Shown: positions 1 through 10,835 of the stretch, one piece after another
Numbering within the stretch: the stretch's first letter is position 1
Layout of the letters: each line of letters opens with the position of its first letter
DNA from: Heterobilharzia americana
Taxonomy: Eukaryota > Platyhelminthes > Trematoda > Strigeidida > Schistosomatidae
DNA: 64,000 nt
Assembly (NCBI GenBank): GCA_944470555.2
Contig: OX104132.1
Span: forward strand, 18,547,755-18,611,754
Direction: 5' to 3'
The notes under the pieces: generated by a model
What the model was told of the DNA's origin: nothing
The model's input: only the letters and a program-made list of their open reading frames with translations
The model's database searches: none
Program-made: the position numbers and the translations under genes

Positions 1-175
1 CTAGATGCACACAGCGTAGCATACAACTTCCACCCAGTAGGTCATGGGTTCGAGCCCCGCCCCACCTACCGTGGTTTGGGCAACCAGGTAGTATCATTAG
101 CTCTCACACATTAAGTGTGGCTCATTGCCTACTACACGAACTTGCACAAGATTGGTGGATGCACTTCATTTCTTT
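1..175 (+). repeat. tRNA-derived SINE, 3' part (type S3)
   Basis: The stretch contains a B-box-like GGTTCGAGCCCCG near position 48, followed by a conserved tail with CCACCTACC, AACCAGGTAG and AGTGTGGCTCATTGCC. The same order recurs at 2872-3035, so this is a dispersed repeat rather than a functional tRNA gene. The 5' end is cut by the window edge. Confidence 0.6.
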
Positions 176-1935
176 CAATATATGTTAGACTAAAAATTTA
201 ATCGTAGTTATTTAGTGTTCGTGTTAGTTTAATCGCCATGTAAACAGTTTCACCACCAAGCTAGATTGTGTCATAAGTATTTACTTCCTAAAAACCCTAC
301 GCAATATATACGAATTGAGTAGATTGTTCATGTATTAGTCTCATAGTATTCATTGGGTCATGTGTACTCCTGGAAGTGTGCAGGCTGTCGACACTTTCCG
401 GCTGCCTACACCATGGAAACTCTTCCTTCTTAAGGTACCTGAAAAAGATTTGTATGACCACAGGGCCCATGAAACGTCTGCTTGAGGGTTGTTGCACACG
501 TTCTTTTCTGATAACTGTGTTGCAACTTAAGCCGATGCATCTATGTGCAAGGTTCTACGTTAATTTTGTTAGCTGTTCAGCCTCATTGTATTGAATAGTT
601 TTCGTTTCTGTATAATCAAACCATTAAAAAAATGTTGAAAATTTCCATTTAAAGCAAACGAGGTAGATTTCGCTGTTATCATAATTTGTCTTTTTTTTGT
701 AACGACTGTAAACCAAACCAAAACAGGCGGTTAGCTGAAGTAATCATACTCCCAAGTTTTGATTCAGAGTCTTGTTCAGAACTCAATAAAGCAACTGTAA
801 GAATTTCATTCTTGTAGTTACCAAATCATTCGACCGAACTGCTAATAAGCGCTGAATCCCTTCTTTATCCATTTCACTTTTATAAAACAACTTAACTGTA
901 TGAAAGTATCAAATAGAACCTATTTAATAGGATTTATTATCATTTCCTAATCACTGTTTTTCTTGTATCATGTCACTTGATTTGCTCAATCTTCCATTGG
1001 CAAGTAATAATATTTACTAATATTGAATTCTCTTATGGCCTTGAAATTTACCCACTATAAAATCTGTTCATTATACCGGTCAACTATGACGGTATCATGC
1101 ATAGCAGTGGAGTAGTTTCTAGTTTGTTTTCAGGTTTTACTAGCTACTCATCTTGATTCAACTGAGTGACTTAACTTCATATGTAAGAATGACATGGTTG
1201 AGTATGGCAGAAAAACTCATCTCTGGATTACTGTCCGGGGACTTGACTAACAAGACGACTAACTGGAGACTGTAGCTCATTGAACTAAGCACTCGATGTC
1301 CAAACACTTAGTCTTGGGTTTGAACACCTCTCCTGTTACTTTGACTGAGACAACTGGTTAATTTAATAAGCCTTAATACAACAAGTCTTCTTCATACCCT
1401 GGTACATTCACCTTGAATTGAGTTTTATTATTTGCACTGTATATTGTCCCGTTGTTATGTGAATGATAAATATCTGACTGGCTGTTCCTCATAACAACAG
1501 TTTTTAGACTGGATCTTCTCTTTTCAATCCAGATTCCTCAGAAGTAGAGAAGAGTTTTTCAACTGCCTAGCTGTTAATTAAACTACCTGAGTTGATAGTT
1601 TTGATTTACAAATTGATTCTCTTAATTAGAATAAAGAGGGATATCATTTTTTCTTCCCCCTTGTTTTTCTGCACGCTACTGTGAAGTGTTACAAGTTGAA
1701 CCGACACACTTCTGTAAAAGGTTCTATGTTGATTTTGTTTGTCTGGAAAGAAAGATTATTAAAGGGAACAGAGTGTCTAGGTTTTAGTAGAATTCTTCTG
1801 ATACCCTTTAATTTCTTTCATTTTATTGATTTATTTCGTCATTCAGGTGACTCGATTTTAAACGTACTTTTATGAGGATTAATAAGGCTTCCAGCGACTT
1901 TTCAGATTGTTTGCTCTTGGAAAGGCTTACAACTT
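176..1935. other. No gene recognised; LINE 3'-end scraps
   Basis: AT-rich sequence without a supported exon. Two short pieces, about 485-590 and 1660-1755, match the 3' end shared by RTE copies elsewhere in the window (gene-like phrase GGTTCTACGTTGATTTTG preceded by a 'gtggcaacttgagccgata' type motif). The short open frames at 376-594 and 1681-1875 fall in these pieces or show no splice context. Upstream exons of the + strand host gene could in principle lie here, but I could not find one. Confidence 0.4.
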
Positions 1936-1939
1936 TCAT

Positions 1940-2705
1940 TGCATTGACCACTACACTTACCTGAGAAGTAAGATCAACCCTGGTGGGTCATCGGCTGACG
2001 AAATCTCTGCATGGATACAAAGTGCTCACTTTACTTTCGCCAACTTATGCCATTTGTGGCACCGCCATGAAATCTAATTTTCTATTCAGAAACTGTGCTG
2101 CAGTTCACTCTGTCTTATCATATAGATATGAAAATGTCGCAGGTGTTTGACCACCATTGCCTTCGTAGCATAGGTTGTGTGCCGTGGTGTCACCGCGTCA
2201 TTAATGTAGAAGTCCGGTGTAGAGTTTTAGGGTGGAGAGGAAAGTCATTTGATGTGGGTGTGAACATTCACCGACTGAAGTGACTGGGGCATGCGTGATT
2301 CAAGTCTATTCCCCTCTGTCTCTTCACAATGTTATCTGCAGTAGGTTCGTGCTTGAATGATGTTAAGGGTGACTGGATTAAAACATGGCATCATTGCGTG
2401 AATCTTTGACTGTTCGTCTGACCCATGTAGGGAAATGTAAACTTCATTTTTGGAGTCCACATGGCAACAGAAACCAGAGATTGGAGACCAAGCAATATGG
2501 CTCAAAATCGATCTCTATAGTTCAGATGTACCCTTACATCTTATTCTTCCTTGTTATCTTATCACAAATTTCTACCACTTTGACTGTTTTCTTCTGTGTT
2601 CTCTTATCTTCCATGTTAATGCATTCTTAATTGATGTGCTTACATGAGGTATGGCAACTTGAACTGTTGTGCAGTAGTGCCTGGTCTTATTTTGATGCTG
2701 ACTGG
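1940..2705 (+). mobile_element. RTE-like LINE fragment, C-terminal and 3' UTR
   Basis: Translation in shifting frames gives pieces typical of the region behind the reverse transcriptase in schistosome RTE elements, such as QVFDHHCLRSIGCVPW and RVLGWRGKSFDVGVNIHRL. The order matches the copies at 27920-28637 and 38050-39425. The 3' end (ATGAGGTATGGCAACTTGAACTG ... GCCTGGTCTTATTTTGATG) is the same as in those copies. Many frameshifts and stops make it a dead, 5'-truncated copy. Confidence 0.75.
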
Positions 2706-2871
2706 TTGACTTTTGACTCTACAATGTAAGAAACATTATGATATTTTCGATTTTCACCGACAGTATAATGAATTTCGTCTTTTAATAAAACATTTTAACT
2801 TTCATGAATGTACTATTTGAATAAACCGAAGAAAATTAAGTAAAAGTTATTTGGTTTAATGATGTTGGAAC

Positions 2872-3035
2872 TGTGGCTCACTGCAACAGGGAGCTAACTT
2901 TCAACCAGTCGGCTCCGAGTTCGAGCCCCGCTCCACCTACCGAGATTCCGACAGCCAGGTAGAATCACTAGCCTTTACAAAATAAGTGTGGCTCATTGCC
3001 TCCTGAGAGGATGTGCACTAGGAAGTTGAGTACGT
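2872..3035 (+). repeat. tRNA-derived SINE (type S3)
   Basis: Has the B-box-like GAGTTCGAGCCCCG and the same downstream tail as 1-175 (CCACCTACC, CAGCCAGGTAGAATCACTAG, AAGTGTGGCTCATTGCC). The upstream part 'GTGGCTCACTGCAACAGGGAGCTAA' would be the decayed A-box side. Two copies in 3 kb support a SINE family rather than a tRNA gene. Confidence 0.6.
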
Positions 3036-3091
3036 TTCGTCCCTTCGGTTTAATGACGAAATTCTTATGTAAAACAAAGCTTACAAATGTT

Positions 3092-3290
3092 AGTTCCTCG
3101 GAGGCAATCGGCAAGAAGCACTGGATTTAGGTTTCGTGCTTGTTGGGACTCGTCAGCAAGGCGTACCTGCAACCTCGACGGAACTGATTTCCCGCCTGGG
3201 ATTTGAACCTACGTCACCCAGTGTAGTAGTCAGCGAGTGTACCACTGAGCTATCTGGGCCATGACTGACCTCCTGTAGGACTGGGTTACA
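3092..3290 (-). repeat. tRNA-derived SINE with hammerhead-like box (type S2), left arm of inverted pair
   Basis: Read on the minus strand it has an A-box-like TAGCTCAGTGGTA near 3245-3260, a B-box-like GGTTCAAATCCC near 3205-3215, then CTGACGAGTCCC...CACGAAAC near 3140-3170. CTGACGA and GAAA correspond to the conserved core boxes of a hammerhead ribozyme. The second stem is weak, so activity is doubtful. An inverted copy lies at 3478-3690. Confidence 0.6.
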
Positions 3291-3477
3291 TCGGAAATAA
3301 GATCGATAGGATTCGGTTCGCACTCAGGATTAGATAACATGGAATTGTTTGCTCTTCCGTAACCAACTAATGCAATATGGGACGTGTTTAATTGCAATTT
3401 TATGTGAGCAGATGCAACTATAACAGTTAGGACTAGACAATACGAAATTGGTTGAACTCCCGTGACTAATCAATACA

Positions 3478-3690
3478 TTTAACCCAGTCCTACAGGAGGT
3501 GAGTCGCGTCCCGAATAGCTCAGTGGTAAACTCGCTGACTACTACACTGAGTGACATGGGTTCGAATCTTAAGCGGGACATCAGTTCCGTTGAGGTTGCG
3601 GATACACCCTGCTGACGAGTTCCGACAAGCACGAAACCTAAGTCAAGTGCTTCTTGCCGATTGCCTCCAACCAACTGACATCCACTAATA
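3478..3690 (+). repeat. tRNA-derived SINE with hammerhead-like box (type S2), right arm of inverted pair
   Basis: Plus-strand copy: TAGCTCAGTGGTA (A-box-like, about 3516), GGGTTCGAATC (B-box-like, about 3559), then GCTGACGAGTTCC...GCACGAAACC (about 3610-3640). It is nearly the reverse complement of 3092-3290. The following 3690-3830 repeats the sequence of about 3293-3400 (ATCGATAGGATTCGGT...CTCAGGA), so flanking DNA was copied as well. Confidence 0.6.
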
Positions 3691-4125
3691 TGCACCGTGA
3701 TGCTGAGCCTCCTAGATTGGTGGCCATGTTGCCAATATGATCGATAGGATTCGGTCTGCGCTCAGGACTAGACCACATGAAATTGGTTACACTCCTGTGA
3801 CCAATCAATGCAATGCTTATCAAGAAAAAATAACATGCGTATGTATAATGAAGAGGTTACTTCGTCTTGTAAAGCCAGTGTGACTTGTATGTAATTTTTT
3901 TTAGAATATTAGAGATTACCACTTTAAAAATTAGAGCAAGACGTTGAAGCAAACATTGGTATACTTTTGGTGAAAACTAGTTTTATCTTATCTGTATGAT
4001 TGTTGGCGTTATCGACACCAAGAATCCTCGTTGACGCTAATGACGATATCTAGTTAGTTTCTAACCTTTCCATATATATGATAACTCAATTTAGAGGTTT
4101 GTAAGGATTTATTTATTGATTTCAG

Positions 4126-4370
4126 GTTGGTAATCATCATGGACTGACATCAGTTGAAGAAACACTTAATACCTGAAAGCATTAGATAGGTGTTTCATCT
4201 TAGTATGGGACTCCTCAGTAGTGCATGCCCACGACCCCGCGGGGGATCGAATCCAGAGCCTCTAGGTTCCGTGGCCAGCACGTTACCATTGAGCCATTTG
4301 GTCGAAATCCAATGGTACACATTTTCTTACTCCTCTCAGTTCGCAATACACCGCCACCTCCATCCAATGC
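4126..4370 (-). repeat. tRNA-derived SINE with hammerhead-like box (type S1)
   Basis: On the minus strand it reads B-box-like GGATTCGATCC (about 4235-4246), then ACTGAGGAGTCCCATACTAAGATGAAAC (about 4188-4215) and the tail 'ATGTCAGTCCATGATGATTA'. CTGAGGA fits the hammerhead core box CUGANGA and GAAA is present, but the second stem is mispaired here. Four other copies of this type follow at 9.2-11.9 kb. Confidence 0.55.
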
Positions 4371-4880
4371 CTTTAGTAAGTAAGAATCCTCACGTTTGAT
4401 TTGGTTTTTATTTGCCTAAGTGGAACAATAAAGTACTAACTAGTTAGTTTTCATCATAGATTGAAATTAACTAGACGCCAGAAGTACTGAAGATAGCTAG
4501 TTTGCTACTCTTCAGTATTGCACTATCTAATATCCCTAGGTTTTCATTGGTTCTTCAGCTTATTTGATAATAACCACCTTGAAATTAAATTAAATCCCCA
4601 CAAATTCCCATTTGAAAATTCCTAACAGTTAGAACAAAAATAGCAAAGGTATGACTAAGTGTTGATATCACTCAGGTGTTAGTAGTTTATTCACCTTTAA
4701 TATCTACTCTATGTACAAAATGTATTTTAGATAGGTAGTTATAATGTCAACAGCCTTTATACAATAGCTATCCTCCACAATATTTGATAAATTATCAAAC
4801 TGTTTTTGAGCTTATATATCTCTAGAAGTTGTTCTTTTCTTCATCTCTATCTCATTAATTTTCTTTTGAAATTTTAACAG

Positions 4881-4969
4881 AATATCTAGACAACCAGTAG
4901 AATCTAACGAAAAGCCTAAATTGTCAATCGCTGTTTATAATAATCCAGAAGTATTGAATTCAATGTCTA
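4881..4969 (+). CDS. Exon of unrecognised host gene (first exon visible)
   Basis: An 89-bp open segment bounded by a strong acceptor (tttgaaattttaacag) and donor (gtaagt). Phase: the first base completes a codon begun in an exon I cannot see, 29 codons follow, and one base is left over. The reading starts ISRQPVESNEKPK and ends PEVLNSMS. The left-over base joins in frame to the exon at 10836, which is the main reason to accept it. No domain is recognised. The following intron is 5866 bp and full of repeats. Confidence 0.65.
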
Positions 4970-5509
4970 GTAAGTTTACTTTTGTTTGTCACACTAAATA
5001 AATAATGATGCATTCCTAGTTCATTTACCTGACTGTCAGTTACACCTTATAGATTGTCGGTGTATATCCCGCCTTACATTAATATATAGGCGGATTGGTA
5101 TGAATACAAGATCAAATTGTCTTTTCTTGATTGTATACTTTCAGTGGCTAGACACTATTTTGACTAAATTTTCAACATTGTTCTCTGAAAATTATTAGCA
5201 TAGCATACTTCATTAATCGGATCTTTAATTAAAGGAGATTTTATCAGAGATCAATGTTAGTTAGCCAATCCGACTAACAACTGCTAGTACTTCTGTAGTT
5301 GACACTGATTTCTATCTTTAAAAGAAGACACTTTCTCTGGCCTATAAGTTTTGATGCCTTTACTTTTTCTTGAGATTAAAAAGCTTGCTAAAATGTTAAA
5401 GAAACTATAATGATTGGTTACTCGAGAGCTGACTGAATTTTCTATCTATCATTTTGCAATGTGCTCACCAAGCTAGGAGGCTTACTATTAAAATCCACCA
5501 CTGTGATAG

Positions 5510-5625
5510 ATGTTAGTTAGTTGGTTGGAGGTAATCGACAAAAAGATATATCTGCAACCCTGAGGAAATTAATGCTCCACGTGAGATTCGAACCCGCATC
5601 ACCCAGTGTTACTTACAGTCAATGA
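5510..5625 (-). repeat. SINE type S2, fragment
   Basis: Minus-strand sequence matches the B-box and following part of the S2 copies at 3.1-3.7 kb (CTGGGTGATGCGGGTTCGAATCTCACG, then GGTTGCAGATATA). The hammerhead-like part is lost. Confidence 0.5.
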
Positions 5626-5629
5626 TTGG

Positions 5630-6080
5630 TTTATGGAACTGATACAGTGATTGGTCGCCAGAGATTAACCAGGGGAAGCTGCGTTAGTTTGGAAGAGGGT
5701 TCACGGTGGCCAGACCAAGACCTGGAACCAGTCCATGAAGTCTCTTACCGTTTGTCTGAGCCGTGTGGTTGAACTTTAGACTATCTAGTTGGGGTCCTCG
5801 AGACAAAAGGGATCAGCGGTTGAAGACTCTTGATGACATGACTGAAAATCGGTGACAATGGTGCAGCAGTATCCGCTCCTTGTCGACTTCTGGAGCTTGA
5901 ATATTCGCACTAATCGTTAACTTTGAATTGCTTTTTCTCTCACATAACTTTGTGTACTTTTATATCACTCTTTCTATCCACCTGTTCTTTGTGTACTCCT
6001 GTAAAGTGTGGCGACTTGAGCCGATACAGCCGTATGTGAGGTTCTACGTTGATTTTGTCGGTCAGTCAGTCAGTCATAAG
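5630..6080 (+). mobile_element. RTE-like LINE 3' fragment with CAGT tail
   Basis: The 3' end of a decayed RTE copy. It includes the post-RT phrases 'GGCCAGACCAAGACCTGGAACCAGTCCATGAAG' and the 3' UTR phrase 'TAAAGTGTGGCGACTTGAGCCGATACAG...TTCTACGTTGATTTTGTCGGTCAGTCAGTCAGTCA'. The copy ends in four or five GTCA repeats, in keeping with the short tandem repeats that end RTE-clade elements. Confidence 0.7.
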
Positions 6081-6464
6081 AAAAGTATGAAATAATGTAT
6101 TTTTCTAAGGCCCTCTACTCTGTTCTGTATACAGATGAGGCGGAAATTGTTTTCCAATCTGAATCAAACACATATCAAAACATTCATCTTATGCAGTGAA
6201 AAAAGCCAGCTAAGTTCCCGATATGAAGGATGCTGAACTGCATATAACTGTTCGACTCTGCTGACTCTTTCTCAGTTCAAATCTTTATCTTGTAATCAGT
6301 GCATCTGAATAAAGTCAATGAATGGCATCGAGTTGCGGGTTTTTTTTAAGTATTTTTTAAACACTTAATGATGTTGTCTAAATCACAGTAATCTTTACCG
6401 CCACAAACCTAAAGCTGATCTATTTTTCACAATAAAAATTTATCTAGAATGCATATTCCGATAC

Positions 6465-6962
6465 TTATGACAGATAGAAAGACAGAATCAACGTAGAACG
6501 TGGGACACAAGTGCATTGGCTCAAGTTGCCACACCTAACAATAGTACATAAAGAACAGGTGGATAAAGAAATGAGTAATATCAAAGTAAACGAAGTTGTG
6601 TGAGAGAATAAACAACTTGAAGATAAAGGTTAGTGTACATATTTAAGCTGTAGATGTCAGGGGGTGAGTACATGTGCACTATGTCACCATGAGTCTCCAA
6701 CCATAGGTTGCTATCATCTTGAGGACTCAAACCAGGCAGTGTGTTTCTCTCCAACAGCAGGGGACTTCATGGATAAGTGCCACGTCCTGCTCTGGCCACC
6801 CTAAACCCTCTTTCAATCTAATCCAACTTTTCCTAGCATGGCGCGTCATGGCAGATGGTAAGTCAGTATGCGTAACACATGTCCAAGGCATCTGAGACGA
6901 TGAAGGTTCACAACCTTATCAATCAGCTTGCCTAGTACCCTTCGCCTGACCTCAGGATTGCT
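6465..6962 (-). mobile_element. RTE-like LINE 3' fragment, inverted
   Basis: Minus strand starts with the same 3' UTR motif (complement of AATCAACGTAGAACGTGGGACACAAGTG) and continues into the RTE C-terminal region (complement of 'CGTCCTGCTCTGGCCACCCTAAACCCTCTTTC' and 'GATGAAGGTTCACAACCTTATC'). It stands in inverted orientation to the fragment at 5630-6080. Confidence 0.7.
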
Positions 6963-7344
6963 GATATTACAACTTTACATGTTAGTGAGATAAAAAATAT
7001 TGATCAATTGATAGTAATATTCAAGGTTGCCTAGACACTAGGCTTGGTAGTTAAACCGGATACCTGTTCTCAAGATATTGATATTATCATCTCAGCATCA
7101 CCAATCAGAAAACACTATCCCATAACAAAACTGAGTGGAATCAGAGAACCTAACTGTTCCATCTGATAAAACCCGAATTCAAAAGCCATAAGCATGATAA
7201 TTAGTGAAACTCAACATTCTTTTATGTACAAAAACATGACCAAAGTCAAAGTGATCATAATATGACCTGTGAGTATAGACTTTAAGCTCAAAATTTGACC
7301 TCATAGAGTTGAATAAGTTGATCATTGGGTAAATAGATTATCAG
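6963..7344. other. No feature recognised
   Basis: AT-rich intronic sequence. I see no open frame with splice signals and no repeat that recurs in the window. Confidence 0.4.
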
Positions 7345-7560
7345 TTAAATGTATTTGTAAATCCCTAGAAGATAGAAAAATAAATTTCTGACGTTTCGCA
7401 ACTTTGGATAATGAGACCTTTACAAGTTATTGAATTTTTAAACAGCACACGTTCGATAATTTATAAAGCTTTTATTTGTTGAAGAAGAAATTTCTTGGAA
7501 GTCATGACACATCAGAAATTTATTTTTCTACTTAATTGGGGTTTTATAAATACATTTCAT
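7345..7560. repeat. MITE-like foldback with about 45-bp inverted ends
   Basis: The left end (about 7345-7395, AAATGTATTTGTAAATCCC...AGAAAAATAAATTTCTGACG) is the imperfect reverse complement of the right end (about 7510-7558, ATCAGAAATTTATTTTTCT...AAATACATTT). The centre has no coding capacity. Size and structure fit a miniature inverted-repeat element, but I see no clear target duplication. Confidence 0.5.
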
Positions 7561-7573
7561 TTATAATAAGAAG

Positions 7574-8702
7574 TCGACCGAGAGGTAATTTGGAAGCTGC
7601 TTCAATACTACGGAATACCACAAACCTTTACCAGCCTCATTCAACAACTATATGAAGACGCCACATGCCAAGTAATTAACAATAGACATCTCAGCTCAGT
7701 GACACCTTTGAAGTGAAGACAGGGGTAGAACAAGGTTGCCTACTATCCCCTATGATATTCCTGATTGTGGTCGACTGAACCATGCAGCAAACAGTGGAGA
7801 GCGAGAAGAGGGGGATACGCTGGCTGGACTGCGGAAAAGAACCTAGAAGACTAGGATTTCGCCGATGACTTGTACCTGATGTCACACAAACTTGAAGATC
7901 TACAGGTGAAAACTAACAAGTTGATAGAAGAGGCAGCGAAGACGGGACTTCAAGTGAATATAGAGAAGACAGAGGTGATGAAGATACCGCACCACACCAC
8001 AACAACAACAATAAACTCCAATCACCGTCAACGGGAGAAACTTAAAGGAAGTAACCTCCTTCATCTATCTAGGCAGCACTGTTTCAACTACAGGCGGCAC
8101 AGGCACAGACGAAGATGTCAAAGTCAGAATTGGAAAAGCAAGACAGGCATTCATTGGCCTGAAACCAGTGTCGAGATCTTCTGCACTGCACAGCATGTGG
8201 AACAAGATCCGAATTTTCAACACCAATATCAAGTCAGTGCTTCTGTATGTTTCAGAGACTTGACGCGTTACGAAAGGTATTTCCAACAAACTACAGACAT
8301 TCATCAACAACTGCTTACGCTGGCTCACTACTGAAGATCAGATGGCCAGAAAGAATAAGCAACAAGGAGCTCTGGGAACGAACCAACTAAGCAAGAAGCT
8401 ATCGCTCAACAAATATGCGGAGGAAGGAAGTGGAGATGGATTGGGCATACAGTGAGAAGGCCGACTGGGGACATCACGCGTCAGGCTAGAATACTCGAGT
8501 GGAACCCCGATGGGAAGCGATGAGTTGTTAGTGGGAGGCGAGGGTGACATGGAGGAGATGGTGTGAGGAGGAAATGAGAGGTTGTGGGCTGTCGTGGGGC
8601 CAGGTTCAAAAGATTTTAGAGAACAGAGTTAACTGGAGATGTGCTACTGAAGCCCTATGTTCCATTAGGAACCCAAGGGACTAATAATAATAATAATAAA
8701 TC
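7574..8702 (+). mobile_element. RTE LINE family A, 5'-truncated dead copy
   Basis: Homologous to the C-terminal third of the intact copy at 16271-19478. It starts inside the RT at the VDREVIWKLLQYYG region and has the FADD region with a tyrosine change (about 7855-7875). It runs to the end phrase 'GGAACCCAAGGGACTAATAATAATAATAATAA'. Frameshifts split it into short frames. A possible 8-bp target duplication, ATAAGAAG, lies at 7566-7573 and 8703-8710. It sits in the 4970-10835 intron of the host gene. Confidence 0.8.
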
Positions 8703-8710
8703 ATAAGAAG

Positions 8711-9238
8711 GTTAGCTGGCAAGCTGAAAACAAAAACTTAACCAGCAAACCTAAGGTTGTATTTTTTTGCATTTTGTATCACTACATGATTACAGTAGGA
8801 CAGATATGTGACACGCTTAATACTTCCTTGCATTCAATCTCAACGCATTTCAACAATACTTCTTTTTAAAATATGGCTACAATGAAAATTAAAGGTTTCT
8901 GTCATCACTTTTTTTACTTTCCCCATGTGACTCTGCGTCGGACGTGGGTTCTAATAAAAACGAAATGAGTAATAACGCTACAAGATACTTGGACTGGGTA
9001 CGAGTAATGCGACTGTTCTCTCCCACACCTGATATTTCACTGAACCCCGAAAATCAGAAGACAAAAGACGGATTTGTGACTGACTTGAAGAAGACAGTTT
9101 TATTTGACAAAAAACATTTATTTACAGCTTCTACTCATAAATTATGCCACTAGATCAGCAATCAGCTGAAGGACAAAATTATCCAGTAAAAATAATTCGA
9201 CCATACACAGATATAAAACAAGCTCTGAAACGAAAATA
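8711..9238. other. No gene recognised
   Basis: Intronic AT-rich sequence. One open frame at 8944-9153 starts with GTG and reads as ordinary protein, but it has no splice sites that fit the host gene and no known motif, so I do not call it. Confidence 0.35.
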
Positions 9239-9239
9239 T

Positions 9240-9400
9240 TCCTAGTATGGGACTCCTCGACAGTACGTACTCTCGACCCGGCTAAAGGTTGAACCCAGGA
9301 CCTTCAGGTCTCACGGCTAACGTGTTAACCATCCAGCCACTGAGTCACAGCTCAACGGTTCACAATTTCCAACATCTGTCATTTCACGATATAGTGCGAA
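9240..9400 (-). repeat. SINE type S1, left arm of inverted pair
   Basis: Minus strand shows the tRNA-like part (TGACTCAGTGGCTGGATGGTTAACACGTTAGCC; then GGTTCAACC as a decayed B box) and then GTCGAGGAGTCCCATACTAGG. The element is cut just after the hammerhead-like second stem. Its partner in the opposite orientation is at 9540-9735. Confidence 0.6.
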
Positions 9401-9539
9401 TATCACGCAAGGTCTTCAGTTGACTTCTGCTCCCAACCCTACTGGTTGACCTTCACAGGTCACGGCTTTTCATTAGACTTCGTGATATCCATCTGCAAGT
9501 ATTTCACTAATGAGCCGTGAATTGACAGAAGTTAGAAAC

Positions 9540-9735
9540 TGTGGACCACTGAACTCTGACCCGGTGGCTGAATGGTTAGCGCGTTCGCCGAGAAACCTGA
9601 AGTCCTGAGTGCGATCCCTAGCTAGGTCGTGGGTGCGTACTGCCTAAGAGTCCCATACTAGGACGAAACAGCTATCCAGTGCTCCCAGATTTCCAATGGT
9701 TCTCCAACTGATGTCAATCCGTGATGAATGCTACT
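9540..9735 (+). repeat. SINE type S1, right arm of inverted pair
   Basis: Plus strand: TGACCCGGTGGCTGAATGGTTAGCGCGTTCGCC (A-box-like), GAGTGCGATCCC (B-box-like), TAAGAGTCCCATACTAGGACGAAACAGC (hammerhead-like stem II and GAAA) and TATCCAGTGCTCCCAG. GTCC and GGAC can pair. The catalytic CUGANGA box is changed, so cleavage is unlikely. Confidence 0.6.
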
Positions 9736-10167
9736 TCTAAATTAAAAATCCTCATTCATCTGGAAAATATTTCTACCCCAACGGCGAATGACCTTGAATG
9801 ATGATTTCCAATTTCGGCCACTTCTTAACACTCAGTGCATAACTTTGACTAAGAACAAGACATATCAGCGGAGGAATATTTCTTCGCTGGGTATATTTCG
9901 GCAATAACCTCGACTGTCGTTATTAACCTCACATTTTTAGTACAGCTTCTGATAATTCTGACTGTGATCGTGGGTTATCGAAGTAGCAGTTGGTTCTCTC
10001 CAGTCTAGTGTGTAAAGTTAATTGAGTCTGTATAAGATTCCACACCTATTTGAGCTCTAGTTACTGTTGGAAGGCCGTAGTCTTTTTATTGATCTGAACA
10101 TTTTTTAACTTTTCACTTTCACACCATTTTTACAGCATGACTACTAACTGATTTTCTGCCCCATTTG

Positions 10168-10436
10168 TGATATAATTCGCTGATTGGTTAATCCTTACTC
10201 TCACTATGCTAATGTCTCAATTTGCGGACAAGGTCGTAATCTTATGTGTGTATGCATGCTCACGTGTTTTTGGTCATTATTCTGGGAGGAATAAACTCTC
10301 CTATGCAGCTTCAGTCTCTTCTCAATTCGTCTCGGTTACTGTCGCTGGCTATTGGGTACGGTGTCAGCTGTCAGTTAAATGTGCTTATTATAACCGTCCG
10401 GAATATATAACAGTGGTAATAAAGGGATTTTGATTC
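10168..10436 (+). repeat. Possible solo LTR
   Basis: A 269-bp stretch starting TGTGATATAATTCG and ending TTTTGATTCA. It contains AATAAA near 10290 and a TATATAAC-like box near 10408. Directly behind it stands CTGGTCTGAAA, which could be a primer-binding remnant. No second copy exists in the window, so the call rests only on TG/CA ends and signals. Confidence 0.25.
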
Positions 10437-10835
10437 ACTGGTCTGAAAATTAGTGCTGGCCATATAATCTCCTAATTCACTTGGTCAAATGAGCAGGCAG
10501 TAAATGTGTGCATAAAACTGAATTGTTGATGGACTAAACTTTTCGCTTCTTAGGAAATGATATGAATCGATTATTAGGCTGACCAATACAAATAATTGTA
10601 CTGAATTATCCACAATGCTTTGATTAAATGGTTGTAAGGTCATCATTAGAACTATAATTTCTAGGTATGATCATGTATGACTCACCGGTAGAATATTTTA
10701 AATTTGGGTACAACAGCTACCTGATGCTTCGTCATTTCAATGTTGTCATGTATGGTGATATCAGTTTGTAGTGAAATCTATCCTCCAAATCAAATCAGCT
10801 ACTAATAAACAATTCTTTCAAATGATTTCATTTAG

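Noticed and set aside
3482..3575. A functional tRNA gene
   Set aside because: A- and B-box-like sequences are present, but the cloverleaf is poor and the same block recurs as a SINE head with a long non-tRNA tail.
7870..8334. 154-codon ORF as a host gene
   Set aside because: It is the frameshifted C-terminal part of an RTE family A copy.
8944..9153. Exon of the + strand host gene
   Set aside because: The flanking exons at 4881 and 10836 already join in phase, and no acceptor/donor pair fits this frame.
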